In this document: one piece after another, positions 38,887 to 48,432 of the stretch
How the letters are laid out: every line of letters begins with the position of its first letter
Position numbering within the stretch: position 1 is the stretch's first letter
Origin: Chromatiales bacterium
GTDB taxonomy: Bacteria > Pseudomonadota > Gammaproteobacteria > UBA6429
Reading direction: 5' to 3'
DNA length: 64,000 bases
Assembly: GCA_027076405.1 (NCBI GenBank)
Contig: JALTJN010000401.1
Span: 1-64,000 of the forward strand
Position numbers and translations under genes: made by a program
Notes under the pieces: generated by a model
Seen by the model: only the letters and a program-made list of their open reading frames with translations
Told to the model about the DNA's origin: nothing
Databases searched by the model: none

Positions 38887-39714
38887 ATGAAAAAATATAC
38901 ATGGGTTATTATAATTTCATTGCTTGTTGGTACTTTAAGTACAACAACGTTTGCAGCAGGTAATGAACAAAGTGTTGAAGATCGACTTAAACGTATGGAA
39001 CGTTTGGTAAACAGCAAGGGGCTGGTCGATATCATGGTGCGTGTTGAAAGCATGCAAAGTGAGCTGCAACGTCTTGTTGGCGAGATTGAAGTACAAAAGC
39101 ATACTCTGGATGAAATTAAAAAACGCCAGCGAGATTTATATGTCGATTTGGATCGACGTATACTTCAGATAGAACGTGGTTCGGGATCTGTACAAAGCTC
39201 GGCGCCAAGCGTACAAACAATGCCGATGCAACATACAGAGACTAAATCGAAAAACAATGTTGCTTCTTCTTCTGTTCGTACACAAAATGTAACCCGACCT
39301 AAAACAGTTGTTAAAAAGAAAAAAGAAGGTGAACAAATTGCCTATCAAAAGGCATTTGATCTGTTGCGTGCTTTGCGTTATGAAAAAGCGACAAATGCTT
39401 TTCGTCAGTTTTTAAGTGATTACCCAAATGGGCGTTATGCGCATATTGCCCAGTACTGGTTAGCAGAAACAAGTTACCATACACGAAAGTATGATGTAGC
39501 AGTTAAAGACTACCAGACATTGATCAATCAATATCCCAAAAGTCCTAAACGTGCTGATGCGCTGCTAAAAATTGGTTATAGCCAGTTTGAGTTACAAGCC
39601 TATTCAAAAGCAAAATCAGTTTTGAAAAAATTAATTCAGTCATATCCCGGTACCACTGAAGCAGGACAAGCTGAAAATTTATTGCAAAAAATTCGTTTGA
39701 AAAACAACCGGTAA
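38887..39714 (+). CDS. cpoB: Cell division coordinator CpoB (YbgF)
   Basis: A 275-residue periplasmic protein with a signal peptide (WVIIISLLVGTLSTTTFA), an N-terminal trimeric coiled coil (about 30-100) and C-terminal TPR repeats (about 150-270, e.g. YEKATNAFRQFLSDYPNGRY). It starts one base after the pal stop. CpoB couples peptidoglycan synthesis to Tol-driven outer-membrane constriction. Confidence 0.93.
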   Translation: MKKYTWVIIISLLVGTLSTTTFAAGNEQSVEDRLKRMERLVNSKGLVDIMVRVESMQSELQRLVGEIEVQKHTLDEIKKRQRDLYVDLDRRILQIERGSGSVQSSAPSVQTMPMQHTETKSKNNVASSSVRTQNVTRPKTVVKKKKEGEQIAYQKAFDLLRALRYEKATNAFRQFLSDYPNGRYAHIAQYWLAETSYHTRKYDVAVKDYQTLINQYPKSPKRADALLKIGYSQFELQAYSKAKSVLKKLIQSYPGTTEAGQAENLLQKIRLKNNR

Positions 39715-39718
39715 ATGA

Positions 39719-40402
39719 ATGTTGCAAACTAAAGAAACTGAAGCAGATATTCAATCATCTGCATTACGTTTACGTATCACAGAAATTTTTTATTCACTGC
39801 AAGGTGAATCAAGAAGTTCCGGCTATGCGACGGTATTTATCCGTTTAACCGGTTGTCCTCTGCGTTGCGAGTATTGTGATACAGAATATGCATTCAAGGG
39901 GGGAGATTGGTACTCTTTTGATGACATTATTTCTGAAGTCAAAAAATATAAAACTAAATACATTACAGTGACAGGCGGCGAACCTCTGGCGCAAAAAAAA
40001 TGTATAAATTTATTAAAGTTACTCTGTGATGAAGGCTATGAGGTTTCTCTGGAAACATCCGGTGCTCTGGATATTTCAGAGGTAGATCGACGAGTCAGTC
40101 GAGTCATGGACTTGAAAACACCGGCATCTAAAGAAGAAGGCAAAAATTTATATCAAAATATTAAACTGCTAACAGAGCATGATCAGCTTAAGTTTGTTAT
40201 TTGTGATCGAAATGATTATAAATGGGCAGTGGATAAAATTAATGAATATGATTTATTAAACTGTTGTGAGGTTTTCTTTTCAAGCAGTCACCAGCAGTTA
40301 AAACCTCAACAACTTGCAGACTGGATATTGGAAGATCAGCTAGCTGTTCGTTTTCAAATGCAACTGCATAAGTATCTCTGGAATGATGAACCCGGGCGTT
40401 AA
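39719..40402 (+). CDS. queE: 7-carboxy-7-deazaguanine synthase
   Basis: A 227-residue radical-SAM enzyme of queuosine synthesis that turns carboxytetrahydropterin into CDG. It has the iron-sulfur Cys cluster in TGCPLRCEYCDTEYAF and the SAM motif TVTGGEPLAQ. It follows cpoB by four bases, and queC is downstream. Confidence 0.95.
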   Translation: MLQTKETEADIQSSALRLRITEIFYSLQGESRSSGYATVFIRLTGCPLRCEYCDTEYAFKGGDWYSFDDIISEVKKYKTKYITVTGGEPLAQKKCINLLKLLCDEGYEVSLETSGALDISEVDRRVSRVMDLKTPASKEEGKNLYQNIKLLTEHDQLKFVICDRNDYKWAVDKINEYDLLNCCEVFFSSSHQQLKPQQLADWILEDQLAVRFQMQLHKYLWNDEPGR

Positions 40403-40418
40403 AAATATTCTAAAAAAT

Positions 40419-40520
40419 TAGCCACTAAGGACACGAAGTGCAGCAAGAAGATCTAAATTACGCTGATGTGTTACCTGATTTAATTTTTTTTCTTCGAGTC
40501 CTTGGTGTTCTTCGTGGCTA
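40419..40520. repeat. Imperfect inverted repeat, TAGCCAC...CGAAG type
   Basis: The left arm TAGCCACTAAGGACACGAAG (40419-40438) is inverted at 40492-40520, which on the minus strand reads TAGCCACGAAG then AACACCAAGGACTCGAAG. The arms share CGAAG/AGGAC blocks with insertions. This resembles dispersed intergenic repeats built on ACGAAG units. It is the only copy seen in the window and lies between queE and queC. Confidence 0.6.
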
Positions 40521-40540
40521 TTCTTTTGTAAAATCAAAAC

Positions 40541-41230
40541 ATGACTAAAAAAGCTGTTGTTCTTGTTTCAGGCGGACTAGATTCTGCCACTACACTTGCT
40601 ATTGCCCGTGATTCTGGATATGAATGTTATGCCATGAGTTTTAATTATGGCCAGCGTCATCAGGTTGAATTAGTGAGTGCTAAAAATATCTCTGCATCAT
40701 TGGGCGCGATTGGACATAAAGTTGTCAATCTTGGTCTGGGGGATATAGGGGGCTCTGCATTGACTGATAATTCTATCGCTGTTCCTCAATCTAATTCTGA
40801 GCATGTGGCTGAAGGGATTCCGGTCACCTACGTACCTGCACGAAATACGGTATTTTTATCGCTGGCGTTAGGCTGGGCAGAAGTTTTAGATGCTGATGCG
40901 ATATTTATTGGTGTTAATGCGGTAGATTATTCCGGCTATCCGGACTGCAGACCAGAATATATTGAAGCCTTTCAACGTATGGCAAATTTGGCCACTAAAC
41001 GAGGGGTTGAAGGGCAGTTAATTAAAATCGAAACGCCGCTTATTGATTTGAGTAAGGCTGACATTATCAAGATTGGCTTAAAATTAGGACTGGATTATTC
41101 ACAAACACTCTCCTGTTATGCGCCAGACAAAGAAGGAAAGGCGTGTGGACAGTGTGATTCCTGTCATTTGCGGCAACAAGGATTTGCTGCGGCTAAAATC
41201 GCTGATCCGACTATTTACACATCATCATAA
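40541..41230 (+). CDS. queC: 7-cyano-7-deazaguanine synthase
   Basis: A 229-residue ATP-dependent enzyme that makes preQ0 from CDG. It has the PP-loop [11 protein letters not shown] and the zinc-binding Cys set [20 protein letters not shown]. No good Shine-Dalgarno is visible; the ATG is fixed by alignment to the PP-loop at the N-terminus. Confidence 0.96.
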   Translation: MTKKAVVLVSGGLDSATTLAIARDSGYECYAMSFNYGQRHQVELVSAKNISASLGAIGHKVVNLGLGDIGGSALTDNSIAVPQSNSEHVAEGIPVTYVPARNTVFLSLALGWAEVLDADAIFIGVNAVDYSGYPDCRPEYIEAFQRMANLATKRGVEGQLIKIETPLIDLSKADIIKIGLKLGLDYSQTLSCYAPDKEGKACGQCDSCHLRQQGFAAAKIADPTIYTSS

Positions 41231-41284
41231 CGAAGATTGAAAAATGCACTGTGGCATTTATAACGCGGTTTTATGGGTTACATC

Positions 41285-41302
41285 ATAACTGGCATCAGTT
41301 AT
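41285..41302. promoter_or_regulatory. 18-bp palindrome upstream of YeeE/YedE gene
   Basis: ATAACTG, GCAT, CAGTTAT: a perfect seven-base inverted repeat with a four-base loop. It is 54 bases after queC and 75 bases before the transporter. It could be an operator or activator site, or a weak queC terminator. Confidence 0.35.
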
Positions 41303-41326
41303 AATTTCTCTATTATAAAACACGTG

Positions 41327-41342
41327 TGGCATTAAAATAGCC
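41327..41342 (+). promoter_or_regulatory. Possible sigma-54 promoter of the YeeE/YedE gene
   Basis: TGGCATTAAAATAGCC has GG and GC ten bases apart, a good -24 half (TGGCA) and a three-of-four -12 half (TAGC). Transcription would start near 41353, 25 bases before the ATG. A weaker copy with the same spacing lies at 41252-41267. Confidence 0.35.
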
Positions 41343-41377
41343 ATATAAATCAAATAGTTACCCAAGGGACTTTAGTT

Positions 41378-42652
41378 ATGTCATTCGAAAGCTTCTTAGC
41401 AGCTCAATCCTTCTTTTTATGGTCGACATTCGTTATCGCCGTCATTTTAGGAATCGTGGTTAATAAAACAAATTTCTGCACCATGGGTGCAGTCTCTGAT
41501 TTGGTCAATATGGGCGATGCTGGCCGTTTACGCGCATGGATTTTGGCCGGCACAGTTGCCCTTATTGGCGTGATGATCCTCGAGTCACTCGGTCGAGTAG
41601 ACTTATCTTCAACCTTACCACCTTATCGTGGAAGTGAATTTCAATGGGGTCGCTATATTCTGGGTGGTTTCCTGTTTGGCATAGGAATGACCTTTGCGAG
41701 TGGTTGCGGTAATAAAACATTAATTAGAATTGGTGGTGGTAACATCAAATCTATTTTTGTGTTTGTTGTGATAGCAATCATTGCTTATTACATGGTTGAC
41801 CCGTTTAAGGAATTGCCAGCAACATGGTATCAGCTGTATTTCTCGCCCTGGTTAGGAGCTGCTTCAATTTCACTTAGTACACCCCAGGACTTAGGTAGTA
41901 TTACCGGTAACTGGTTTAATGTTTCAGCAATGACAATGCGACTGGTCATTGGCGGCCTTATTGCTCTTATAGCATTACGTTATATCTTCCGTGATGCGGA
42001 TTTCCGTAAAAATTCAGACAACATCATGTCCGGTATTGTGATTGGTCTTATTGTTATGCTGGCATGGTATTTCACATCAACCACTTCGGTTGCCACAGAT
42101 GATGGAAATGTGAGCCTGACCCAGTTCTACGGTGAGTGGGATATGAATATGGACAGTGATGCAGGGAAACCTAAAAACGGTTCTACCAATCTGCAGGCGC
42201 AGTCTTTTACTTTTATTAGCCCAATTGGCCAAATGTATGGCTATGTTGGTTCAAGCTTATCAAATGCCTTTTTAACATTCGGTGTTGTATCTGTTCTGGG
42301 TGTTATTTTTGGTTCATTATTGTGGTCATTGATTACTCGTAGCTTCCGATTTGAATGGTTTAACTCATTTAAAGATTTCTACATGCACATCATTGGTGGT
42401 ATTTTAATGGGCTTTGGTGGAGTTCTAGGATTAGGTTGTACCGTTGGCCAGGGGATTACCGGGGTTTCAACCTTGGCGTTAGGTTCCTTTATGGTATTTG
42501 CAAGCATTGTCTTTGGTAGTGCATTAACCATGAAAATTCAGTACTACCAAATGGTTTATGAAGAGGAAGCCACTTTTATCAAGTCGCTTTTAAGCTCTTT
42601 AGTTGACATGAAAGTATTACCATCGGGCATGCGTAAATTAGACGCAATTTAA
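41378..42652 (+). CDS. YeeE/YedE family sulfur-compound transporter
   Basis: A 424-residue multi-pass membrane protein of the YeeE/YedE (TsuA) family. Family Cys motifs are present: NKTNFCTMGAVSD, ASGCGNKTLIRIGGGN and GLGCTVGQGITGVS. In TsuA such Cys line the thiosulfate path. About ten membrane segments are visible, with a hydrophilic loop near 240-280. AAGGGA precedes the ATG. Thiosulfate or another reduced sulfur compound is the probable substrate given the sulfur-oxidising context; this is inferred. Confidence 0.88.
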   Translation: MSFESFLAAQSFFLWSTFVIAVILGIVVNKTNFCTMGAVSDLVNMGDAGRLRAWILAGTVALIGVMILESLGRVDLSSTLPPYRGSEFQWGRYILGGFLFGIGMTFASGCGNKTLIRIGGGNIKSIFVFVVIAIIAYYMVDPFKELPATWYQLYFSPWLGAASISLSTPQDLGSITGNWFNVSAMTMRLVIGGLIALIALRYIFRDADFRKNSDNIMSGIVIGLIVMLAWYFTSTTSVATDDGNVSLTQFYGEWDMNMDSDAGKPKNGSTNLQAQSFTFISPIGQMYGYVGSSLSNAFLTFGVVSVLGVIFGSLLWSLITRSFRFEWFNSFKDFYMHIIGGILMGFGGVLGLGCTVGQGITGVSTLALGSFMVFASIVFGSALTMKIQYYQMVYEEEATFIKSLLSSLVDMKVLPSGMRKLDAI

Positions 42653-42730
42653 TTGAAAAATTAGGTCAATATCGACTCATTGGGGCTTGTTATTCCCAGT
42701 GATTTCGGTAAAATTCCGGCCTCCAAACAA

Positions 42731-42806
42731 GGGCCGTTAGCTCAGTTGGTAGAGCAGTGGACTTTTAATCCATTGGTCCCGCGTTCGAGTCGCGGACGGC
42801 CCACCA
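42731..42806 (+). tRNA. tRNA-Lys (anticodon TTT)
   Basis: A full 76-base cloverleaf with GGGCCGT/ACGGCCC acceptor arms, D-loop AGCTCAGTTGGTAGAGC, anticodon TTT at 42764-42766, T-loop GTTCGAGTC and an encoded CCA end. It is very like E. coli tRNA-Lys. Confidence 0.97.
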
Positions 42807-42816
42807 TCTATATGAA

Positions 42817-42843
42817 AACCTGTCAGCAATGACAGGTTTTTTT
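42817..42843 (+). terminator. Rho-independent terminator after tRNA-Lys
   Basis: AACCTGTCA (42817-42825) pairs with TGACAGGTT (42830-42838) around GCAA, followed by a T-run. Confidence 0.9.
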
Positions 42844-42896
42844 ATGTCTACTAGATTTATGTATAAGGTAACAACTGACTAGGCTGGATGAGATAT

Positions 42897-44567
42897 TTAT
42901 ATATCCAGTTTCAAGATTTGTGCAGCATGATTTAAGGCTGTGGCTCTGTCTGAGTGAATAAATTCTTTATTCAGATTTTTTAAAATCGCTTGCTGATTAA
43001 GAAACTCTTTAACTTTTGCGCGCATACCAACCAGTAAGATGTTTTGATCATCCGCTTCAAGGACATCACAAATCATATCATTTAACGCCATTGAGGCAGT
43101 AAAGTCGATGAGTGGAACAGCACTTAAATCGAGTATCAATACTTTGTAATTATCAAACTGCGCAAGTCGGCGTACCATGCCTTTTGCCGCACCAAAACTT
43201 AAGGGGCCTTCGATATGATAAAGAAGAATTTGGCCACTGGCTTTTTCCATAATAGTCTTTTCTTCATCAAGTAATGGAAACTCTTCAGTCGGCTCATTAA
43301 TAGTCGTGGTGCCTGCCATTTGCAGGTCTGACATGCGTTTCATAAATATCATTGCAGCCATCACCATGCCGGTGGCCACGGCAATGATGAGGTCGATAAA
43401 GACGGTCATCAGCAGTACCGTCATCATCATTGCTATTCCGGCTTTAGGAGCGGTATTCAGACGTTTTAGATAGTCCCAGTCAATGATATCTGTCCCCACT
43501 TTGACCAGTATTCCGGCTAATACAGCCTTGGGAATGGTTGAGGCGAGTTCATCGGCCCCGAGGACGATTATGAGCAAAATAACCGCGTGTAAAGCACCAG
43601 AGATTGGCGTTAAGCCACCCGCTTTCACATTGACAACTGTACGCATGGTTGCGCCAGCGCCGGGTAAACCACCAAATAAGCCCGCTATTGTATTACCGAT
43701 ACCTTGCCCGATAAGCTCACGATCGGATTTATGATGGGTTCGGGTGACATTGTCTGCGACTAACGAGGTCAGTAGGGAATCAATTGAGCCAAGTGCTGCT
43801 AAAATCAAGGCAGATTTAATCATCTCAGGCAGGTATTGCAAAATGATAGTGGGGAGATGAGGTTCAGGAAAGCCTGTCGGAATTTCACCTAATATTGGGC
43901 TGCCACTGTCCTTAAAAATAAGAGTATAGACAAGTGTTCCTGCAACTAAAGCGAGCAGGGGAGAGGGCACCATTTTGTTTAATTTAGGTAAAAATTTGGG
44001 AACACCATAAACAATCACTAGAGCGATTAAAGCAAGAATAAAAGAAGCATTATGTATATGGCTAAAAAATTCAGGGATCATCTGAACCGCTTCAAGTGGT
44101 TTTGCCGAGCTTGCATGACCTAGTAGCGGCCCAATTTGTATCAAAATAATAATGACGCCAATCCCGCTCATAAAACCGGAAACTACAGGGTGAGGAACAA
44201 ACTCAATAAATTTACCGAGACGCAAGACGCCGAAGAGAATTTGAAATAGACCACCCATCATAACAACGGTGAATGCTAAGGCTGCACCGGTGGCCGGATC
44301 GGCTGGAAATAGGGTCGTATATTGAGTAAAAATTAAAGCCATCACAACCGTCATGGGGCCTGTTGGACCAGAAACTTGAGCCGGAGTGCCTCCAAAAATA
44401 GCAGCAAAGAAGCCAACAAATATTGCCCCATAAATACCTGCTATTGGCCCTGCGCCGGAAGCAACTCCCATCGCTAAAGCTAACGGCAAAGCAACAACGG
44501 CTGCTGTCAGGCCTCCGTAGATATCTCCACGGACATTATTGAAGTGTAAGCCGTTTATGAAACTCAT
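42897..44567 (-). CDS. SulP family anion permease with STAS domain
   Basis: A 556-residue SLC26/SulP transporter: a membrane domain (about 15-420, starting DIYGGLTAAVVALPLALAMGVASG) and a C-terminal STAS domain (about 440-550, ILDLSAVPLIDFTASMAL). Family members move sulfate, bicarbonate or other anions. Near sox genes both sulfate exchange and bicarbonate uptake are reasonable; sequence alone does not decide. Confidence 0.9.
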   Translation of the reverse strand: MSFINGLHFNNVRGDIYGGLTAAVVALPLALAMGVASGAGPIAGIYGAIFVGFFAAIFGGTPAQVSGPTGPMTVVMALIFTQYTTLFPADPATGAALAFTVVMMGGLFQILFGVLRLGKFIEFVPHPVVSGFMSGIGVIIILIQIGPLLGHASSAKPLEAVQMIPEFFSHIHNASFILALIALVIVYGVPKFLPKLNKMVPSPLLALVAGTLVYTLIFKDSGSPILGEIPTGFPEPHLPTIILQYLPEMIKSALILAALGSIDSLLTSLVADNVTRTHHKSDRELIGQGIGNTIAGLFGGLPGAGATMRTVVNVKAGGLTPISGALHAVILLIIVLGADELASTIPKAVLAGILVKVGTDIIDWDYLKRLNTAPKAGIAMMMTVLLMTVFIDLIIAVATGMVMAAMIFMKRMSDLQMAGTTTINEPTEEFPLLDEEKTIMEKASGQILLYHIEGPLSFGAAKGMVRRLAQFDNYKVLILDLSAVPLIDFTASMALNDMICDVLEADDQNILLVGMRAKVKEFLNQQAILKNLNKEFIHSDRATALNHAAQILKLDI

Positions 44568-44659
44568 TATGTTTATCTCTTATTATTAATTTTAGAAAAG
44601 ACGTTAGATTAACAATATCATATATCAAACAAGCAATTAGCAAATAAAATTGACATAAA

Positions 44660-44693
44660 AAATGGGCTGTTATATTTAATAACAGCCCATTTT
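44660..44693 (-). terminator. Rho-independent terminator of the SLC13-nhaD unit
   Basis: ATGGGCTGTTAT (44662-44673) and ATAACAGCCCAT (44679-44690) form a perfect 12-base-pair stem with a five-base loop. On the minus strand a T-run follows, just after the nhaD stop. Confidence 0.9.
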
Positions 44694-44719
44694 AAAGTTA
44701 GATAGATCCTTAAATCTAT

Positions 44720-46123
44720 CTAAAGCATATTTTGCAACCACATATGAACCAGAATGCTCATTGCATAACCCAGTCCAATTGCCCAGGTCCATTTTAGATG
44801 AGCAAAAAAGGTATATACGCCACGAGCCTGTCCCATTAAGGCAACACCGGCAGCAGAACCGACGGAAAGTAAACTACCACCGACTCCGGCAGTTAATGTT
44901 ACCAGCAGCCATTGTCCATCAGCCATATTCGGGTTCATGGTTAAGACTGCAAACATCACGGGAATATTATCGACAATAGCAGAAAGTAATCCGACAGCAA
45001 TATTTGCAGAGGTTGGTCCCCACTGTGAGTACATTACATCAGATGCAAACGCGAGATAGCCAAGAAAGCCTAAACCACCTACAGCTACAACAACACCATA
45101 GAAGAAAAGCAATGTGTCCCACTCTGCACGAGCTATTTTATTAAACACATCAAAAGGGACCACGGCACCCATCGGTGAGTTGGTTTTATATGTATTATCC
45201 GAAATTTCATCAGCACAATGAGTTTTTTTCAGATAAAAACCAAAGAACTGTAAATAGGCTAAACCGGTCAGCATACCTATAACCGGTGGTAAGTGTAAGA
45301 AGTTGTGATAACTAACAGCAGTTACGATGGTAATTAAGAACAAAGCAACAATAACTAATCCACCCCGTTTCATTTTAACGGTTTCATTTACCGCTTCAGG
45401 TTTTTCTTTTGGTATCGCAAAATGCATAATCAATGCGGGTACCGTAAAATTAACAACGGCAGGAATAAATAAAGCGAAGAACTGATCAAACTGTAAAATA
45501 CCTTTTTGCCAAACCATGAGTGTTGTAATGTCACCAAAAGGACTGAATGCACCTCCAGCATTTGCTGCAACGACAATATTAATTAAAGCAAGAACAACAA
45601 ATTTTTGGTTGTCGCCTCCTACTGCCATAACAACAGCGGCCATTAACAATGCTGTGGTTAAATTATCCGCGACAGGTGAAATAAAGAATGCCAGTGTTCC
45701 GGTTATCCAGAATAGAGAACGAAAGCCAAACCCTTTATTGATTAACCAGGCTCGTAAAGCATCAAACACTTTTCGTTCCGCCATAGAATTAATATATGTC
45801 ATGGCAACTAACAGGAATAACATCAGTTCTGCATATTCGAGTAGGTTATGTCGTACAGCTGCTTCTGCTGCATGACTCATTCCATTACTTGCGTAGACAT
45901 ATCCGATTAAGGCCCAAATTATACCGGCTGCTAAAATAACAGGTTTAGATTTACGCAAATGTGTAAATTCTTCTGCCATGACAAACAAATAAGCAATAAC
46001 AAAAATCGCTAAGGAGGCATAACCGATTGGATGACTGGTTAAATCAAGTTTTTCAGCTGTTGATGAAGCGAAGGTAATGCCTGGTAATAGGAGCATTACC
46101 AATGCAGTAAGAATCTTATTCAC
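44720..46123 (-). CDS. nhaD: NhaD-type Na+/H+ antiporter
   Basis: A 467-residue ion-transporter-superfamily protein with a signal-like first helix and about 12 further membrane segments. NhaD features include SPVADNLTTALLMAAVVMAVGG, NAGGAFSPFGDITTLMVW and SAIVDNIPVMFAVLTMNP. It exchanges Na+ (or Li+) for H+. It follows the SLC13-type gene by 59 bases on the same strand, so the two probably share a transcript. Confidence 0.9.
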   Translation of the reverse strand: MNKILTALVMLLLPGITFASSTAEKLDLTSHPIGYASLAIFVIAYLFVMAEEFTHLRKSKPVILAAGIIWALIGYVYASNGMSHAAEAAVRHNLLEYAELMLFLLVAMTYINSMAERKVFDALRAWLINKGFGFRSLFWITGTLAFFISPVADNLTTALLMAAVVMAVGGDNQKFVVLALINIVVAANAGGAFSPFGDITTLMVWQKGILQFDQFFALFIPAVVNFTVPALIMHFAIPKEKPEAVNETVKMKRGGLVIVALFLITIVTAVSYHNFLHLPPVIGMLTGLAYLQFFGFYLKKTHCADEISDNTYKTNSPMGAVVPFDVFNKIARAEWDTLLFFYGVVVAVGGLGFLGYLAFASDVMYSQWGPTSANIAVGLLSAIVDNIPVMFAVLTMNPNMADGQWLLVTLTAGVGGSLLSVGSAAGVALMGQARGVYTFFAHLKWTWAIGLGYAMSILVHMWLQNML

Positions 46124-46182
46124 GAATTATTCCTCATAATTAAAAATAGTATGCTATGTCGTTTGTTTCTTTAACTGAAATT

Positions 46183-48189
46183 TTAAAAAACGATGTTTAA
46201 CATAGATAGTGATACGATCAAGAACAGGACAGTCATAATGCCACCTGCCTTTAAGAAGTCAGGGACACGATAGCCACCTGGCCCCATAATCAATGCATTA
46301 ACCTGATGCGTAGGAATCAGGAATGAATTTGATGTTGCGATGGCGACGGTTAATGCAAACACAGCAGGATCTGCGCCTGCCCCAATGGCAATATTAACTG
46401 CAAGTGGTACAAGTAAAACAGTTGCACCGACATTTGACATCACCAAAGTAAAGAAGGTTGCCAGTATGGCAATCACAGCCTGTAAAACCCAGGTTGGTAC
46501 ATCCCCCATTAAACTCAATGTCGCATCGGCAATCCATTTAGCTGTACCGGAACTTTCAACGGCAAAACCCAATGGAATTAAACTTGCGAGTAAGAAGACG
46601 GTTTTCCAACTAACGGCTTCATAAGCTTCATCCATACTTAGTACACCACTTAATACCATTCCCATAGCACCAACCAGCAAAGAAATGGATAAGCGCAAGT
46701 CAGAGAAAAGAACCAGACTTAAAGCGATTGCAAAAAAGAATAATGCAAATCCTAGTTTTGCCGGACGAGATTTTTCTTCATGCGGGTACTCCGTAGTGAC
46801 AACAACAAAATTTTTCTTGTCTTCTGCTAAGCGATCCAGTGCGTCCCAGGTAACGTGAGCAACTAATGTATCACCTGCTTGTAATGGAATATCACGCACA
46901 CCATCACCTTCACGTATTGTTTCACCACTGCGGTGAATCGCAAGTAAAGATAAGCCGTAGGTTTTACGCATCCAGACATCACGGGCACTTTTATCAAGTA
47001 ATGTTGAGCTTGGCGGGATAACAATTTCAGCAATACCGGCTTTTGCAGCCGATAATGCTTCAGTAAAACTTTCAAGTTGTTTTCTTGTTTTTAATCCAAA
47101 GCAATCAACAAAGCCCTGAATGGCATAAGGTGAACCGATAATGCCTAAAATTGTACCGGGTTCAATGGCTGTGTCACGCGCAATTCCACCGGCACCAATA
47201 CGCAGATCATCCGTGCCGCGACGTAAGGCAATAATACGAATTTTATGATCGTGTTCAACATCTTCTAGAATATGACCAATCAACTTGCTGTCATTGGGAA
47301 CAATAATTTCATTTAAGTCATAGTCAAGATCATAAAGCTCTTTAAAATAATCCATAGGACTTGCAGGAGATGTACCTTCAGATTTATTTTTAGGTAAAAC
47401 ATATTTTCCGGCTATCACAAAATAAAGAATACCGGCTGTAATCAATGCAAGACCAATCGGAGTAACAGAGAAAATACCAAAGGTTTCCATTGGGGCTATA
47501 TGTTCAGGTAACGCTGAATTTGAAGTGAGAATTAAGTCGTTTAATAAAATGAGTGGACTTGAACCAACCATAGTCACTGTGCCACCAAGTATGGCTGTAA
47601 AGCCCATAGGCATTAACAGTCGTGACATAGGTAAACCTGTTCTAGAAGAAATTCGGCTTACGACGGGCAAGAATAGAGCCGCGGCACCTACATTTTGCAT
47701 AAAGCTTGAAATGATTCCGACGGTTCCTGAAACAATAGGAATTACGCGTTGTTCAGTATTACCACCGACTTTAAGAATAAAGCTGGCAACTTTCGTCATT
47801 AAGCCTGTTTTATCTAACCCCGAACCAATAATCATAACTGCGACAATCGACATCACTGCATTACCGGCAAAACCATTAAATAAGTTTTTTGGATCTACGA
47901 GCGGGGCAGAAAGTCCCATGTATGAATCAAATAAACCGGTTAACCCTAAAATCACCATCACGGTTACTGCAGCAACATCCACGTCGACCACTTCGAAAGC
48001 AAAGAGAAAAATAGTAAACAACAAAATGGCCATAACCCATGCCACTTCAATCGAAGGTACAACACGACTAAGATATAAGCCGAGCAATATAAAGATCATT
48101 GCGGCAATAATTTTTTTCAAATTTTGTCTGGCAAATGCTGAGATATTCAAGATATTTCCCCAAGCTTTATTTATATTTAAAGAGAGCAA
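46183..48189 (-). CDS. SLC13-type permease with two TrkA-C (RCK_C) domains
   Basis: A 668-residue membrane protein. Membrane halves lie at about 20-265 and 480-668 (AGNAVMSIVAVMIIGSGLDKTG, MQNVGAAALFLPVVSRIS, MSNVGATVLLVPLAVNIAIGAGADPA). Between them two RCK_C domains (about 285-370 and 375-460) form a cytoplasmic regulatory region. This is the layout of SAC1-like/DASS transporters, often tied to sulfate. Near sox genes a sulfate or sulfur-anion role is plausible but not shown. Confidence 0.88.
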   Translation of the reverse strand: MLSLNINKAWGNILNISAFARQNLKKIIAAMIFILLGLYLSRVVPSIEVAWVMAILLFTIFLFAFEVVDVDVAAVTVMVILGLTGLFDSYMGLSAPLVDPKNLFNGFAGNAVMSIVAVMIIGSGLDKTGLMTKVASFILKVGGNTEQRVIPIVSGTVGIISSFMQNVGAAALFLPVVSRISSRTGLPMSRLLMPMGFTAILGGTVTMVGSSPLILLNDLILTSNSALPEHIAPMETFGIFSVTPIGLALITAGILYFVIAGKYVLPKNKSEGTSPASPMDYFKELYDLDYDLNEIIVPNDSKLIGHILEDVEHDHKIRIIALRRGTDDLRIGAGGIARDTAIEPGTILGIIGSPYAIQGFVDCFGLKTRKQLESFTEALSAAKAGIAEIVIPPSSTLLDKSARDVWMRKTYGLSLLAIHRSGETIREGDGVRDIPLQAGDTLVAHVTWDALDRLAEDKKNFVVVTTEYPHEEKSRPAKLGFALFFFAIALSLVLFSDLRLSISLLVGAMGMVLSGVLSMDEAYEAVSWKTVFLLASLIPLGFAVESSGTAKWIADATLSLMGDVPTWVLQAVIAILATFFTLVMSNVGATVLLVPLAVNIAIGAGADPAVFALTVAIATSNSFLIPTHQVNALIMGPGGYRVPDFLKAGGIMTVLFLIVSLSMLNIVF

Positions 48190-48380
48190 TAATTGTTTTT
48201 AATTGGAAAAAGGTGCTCTGAATATAGAAATTGACGAAATATTATATCGGTATTATTGGTGATGTGAAAGTAACTAATAAAGTTTAAACCATTAATTTTA
48301 TTATAGATTTTTTAAAGCTTTGTATTTCAGATTTACTGAATTTAATCATGAAGATATAGCTTGATGAATATAATTAAAAC

Positions 48381-48415
48381 AAAAAAAGCCCGGCTTTCGC
48401 CGGGCTTCCTTTTTG
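48381..48415 (-). terminator. Rho-independent terminator of soxXYZA
   Basis: AAGCCCGG (48386-48393) pairs with CCGGGCTT (48400-48407) around CTTTCG. On the minus strand a T-run follows directly. It lies just after the soxA stop. Confidence 0.92.
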
Positions 48416-48432
48416 AATCAAATTAAACAGTC

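Noticed and set aside
45516..45875. 119-codon plus-strand frame opposite nhaD
   Set aside because: Shadow of a strongly supported gene, no start signal.
47525..48202. 225-codon plus-strand frame opposite the SLC13-type gene
   Set aside because: It is the antisense of well-conserved membrane-protein codons; composition (many Thr/Ile/Pro) is typical of a shadow frame.
42731..48432. Genomic island inserted at tRNA-Lys
   Set aside because: No integrase, no repeated tRNA end, and base use like the neighbours.
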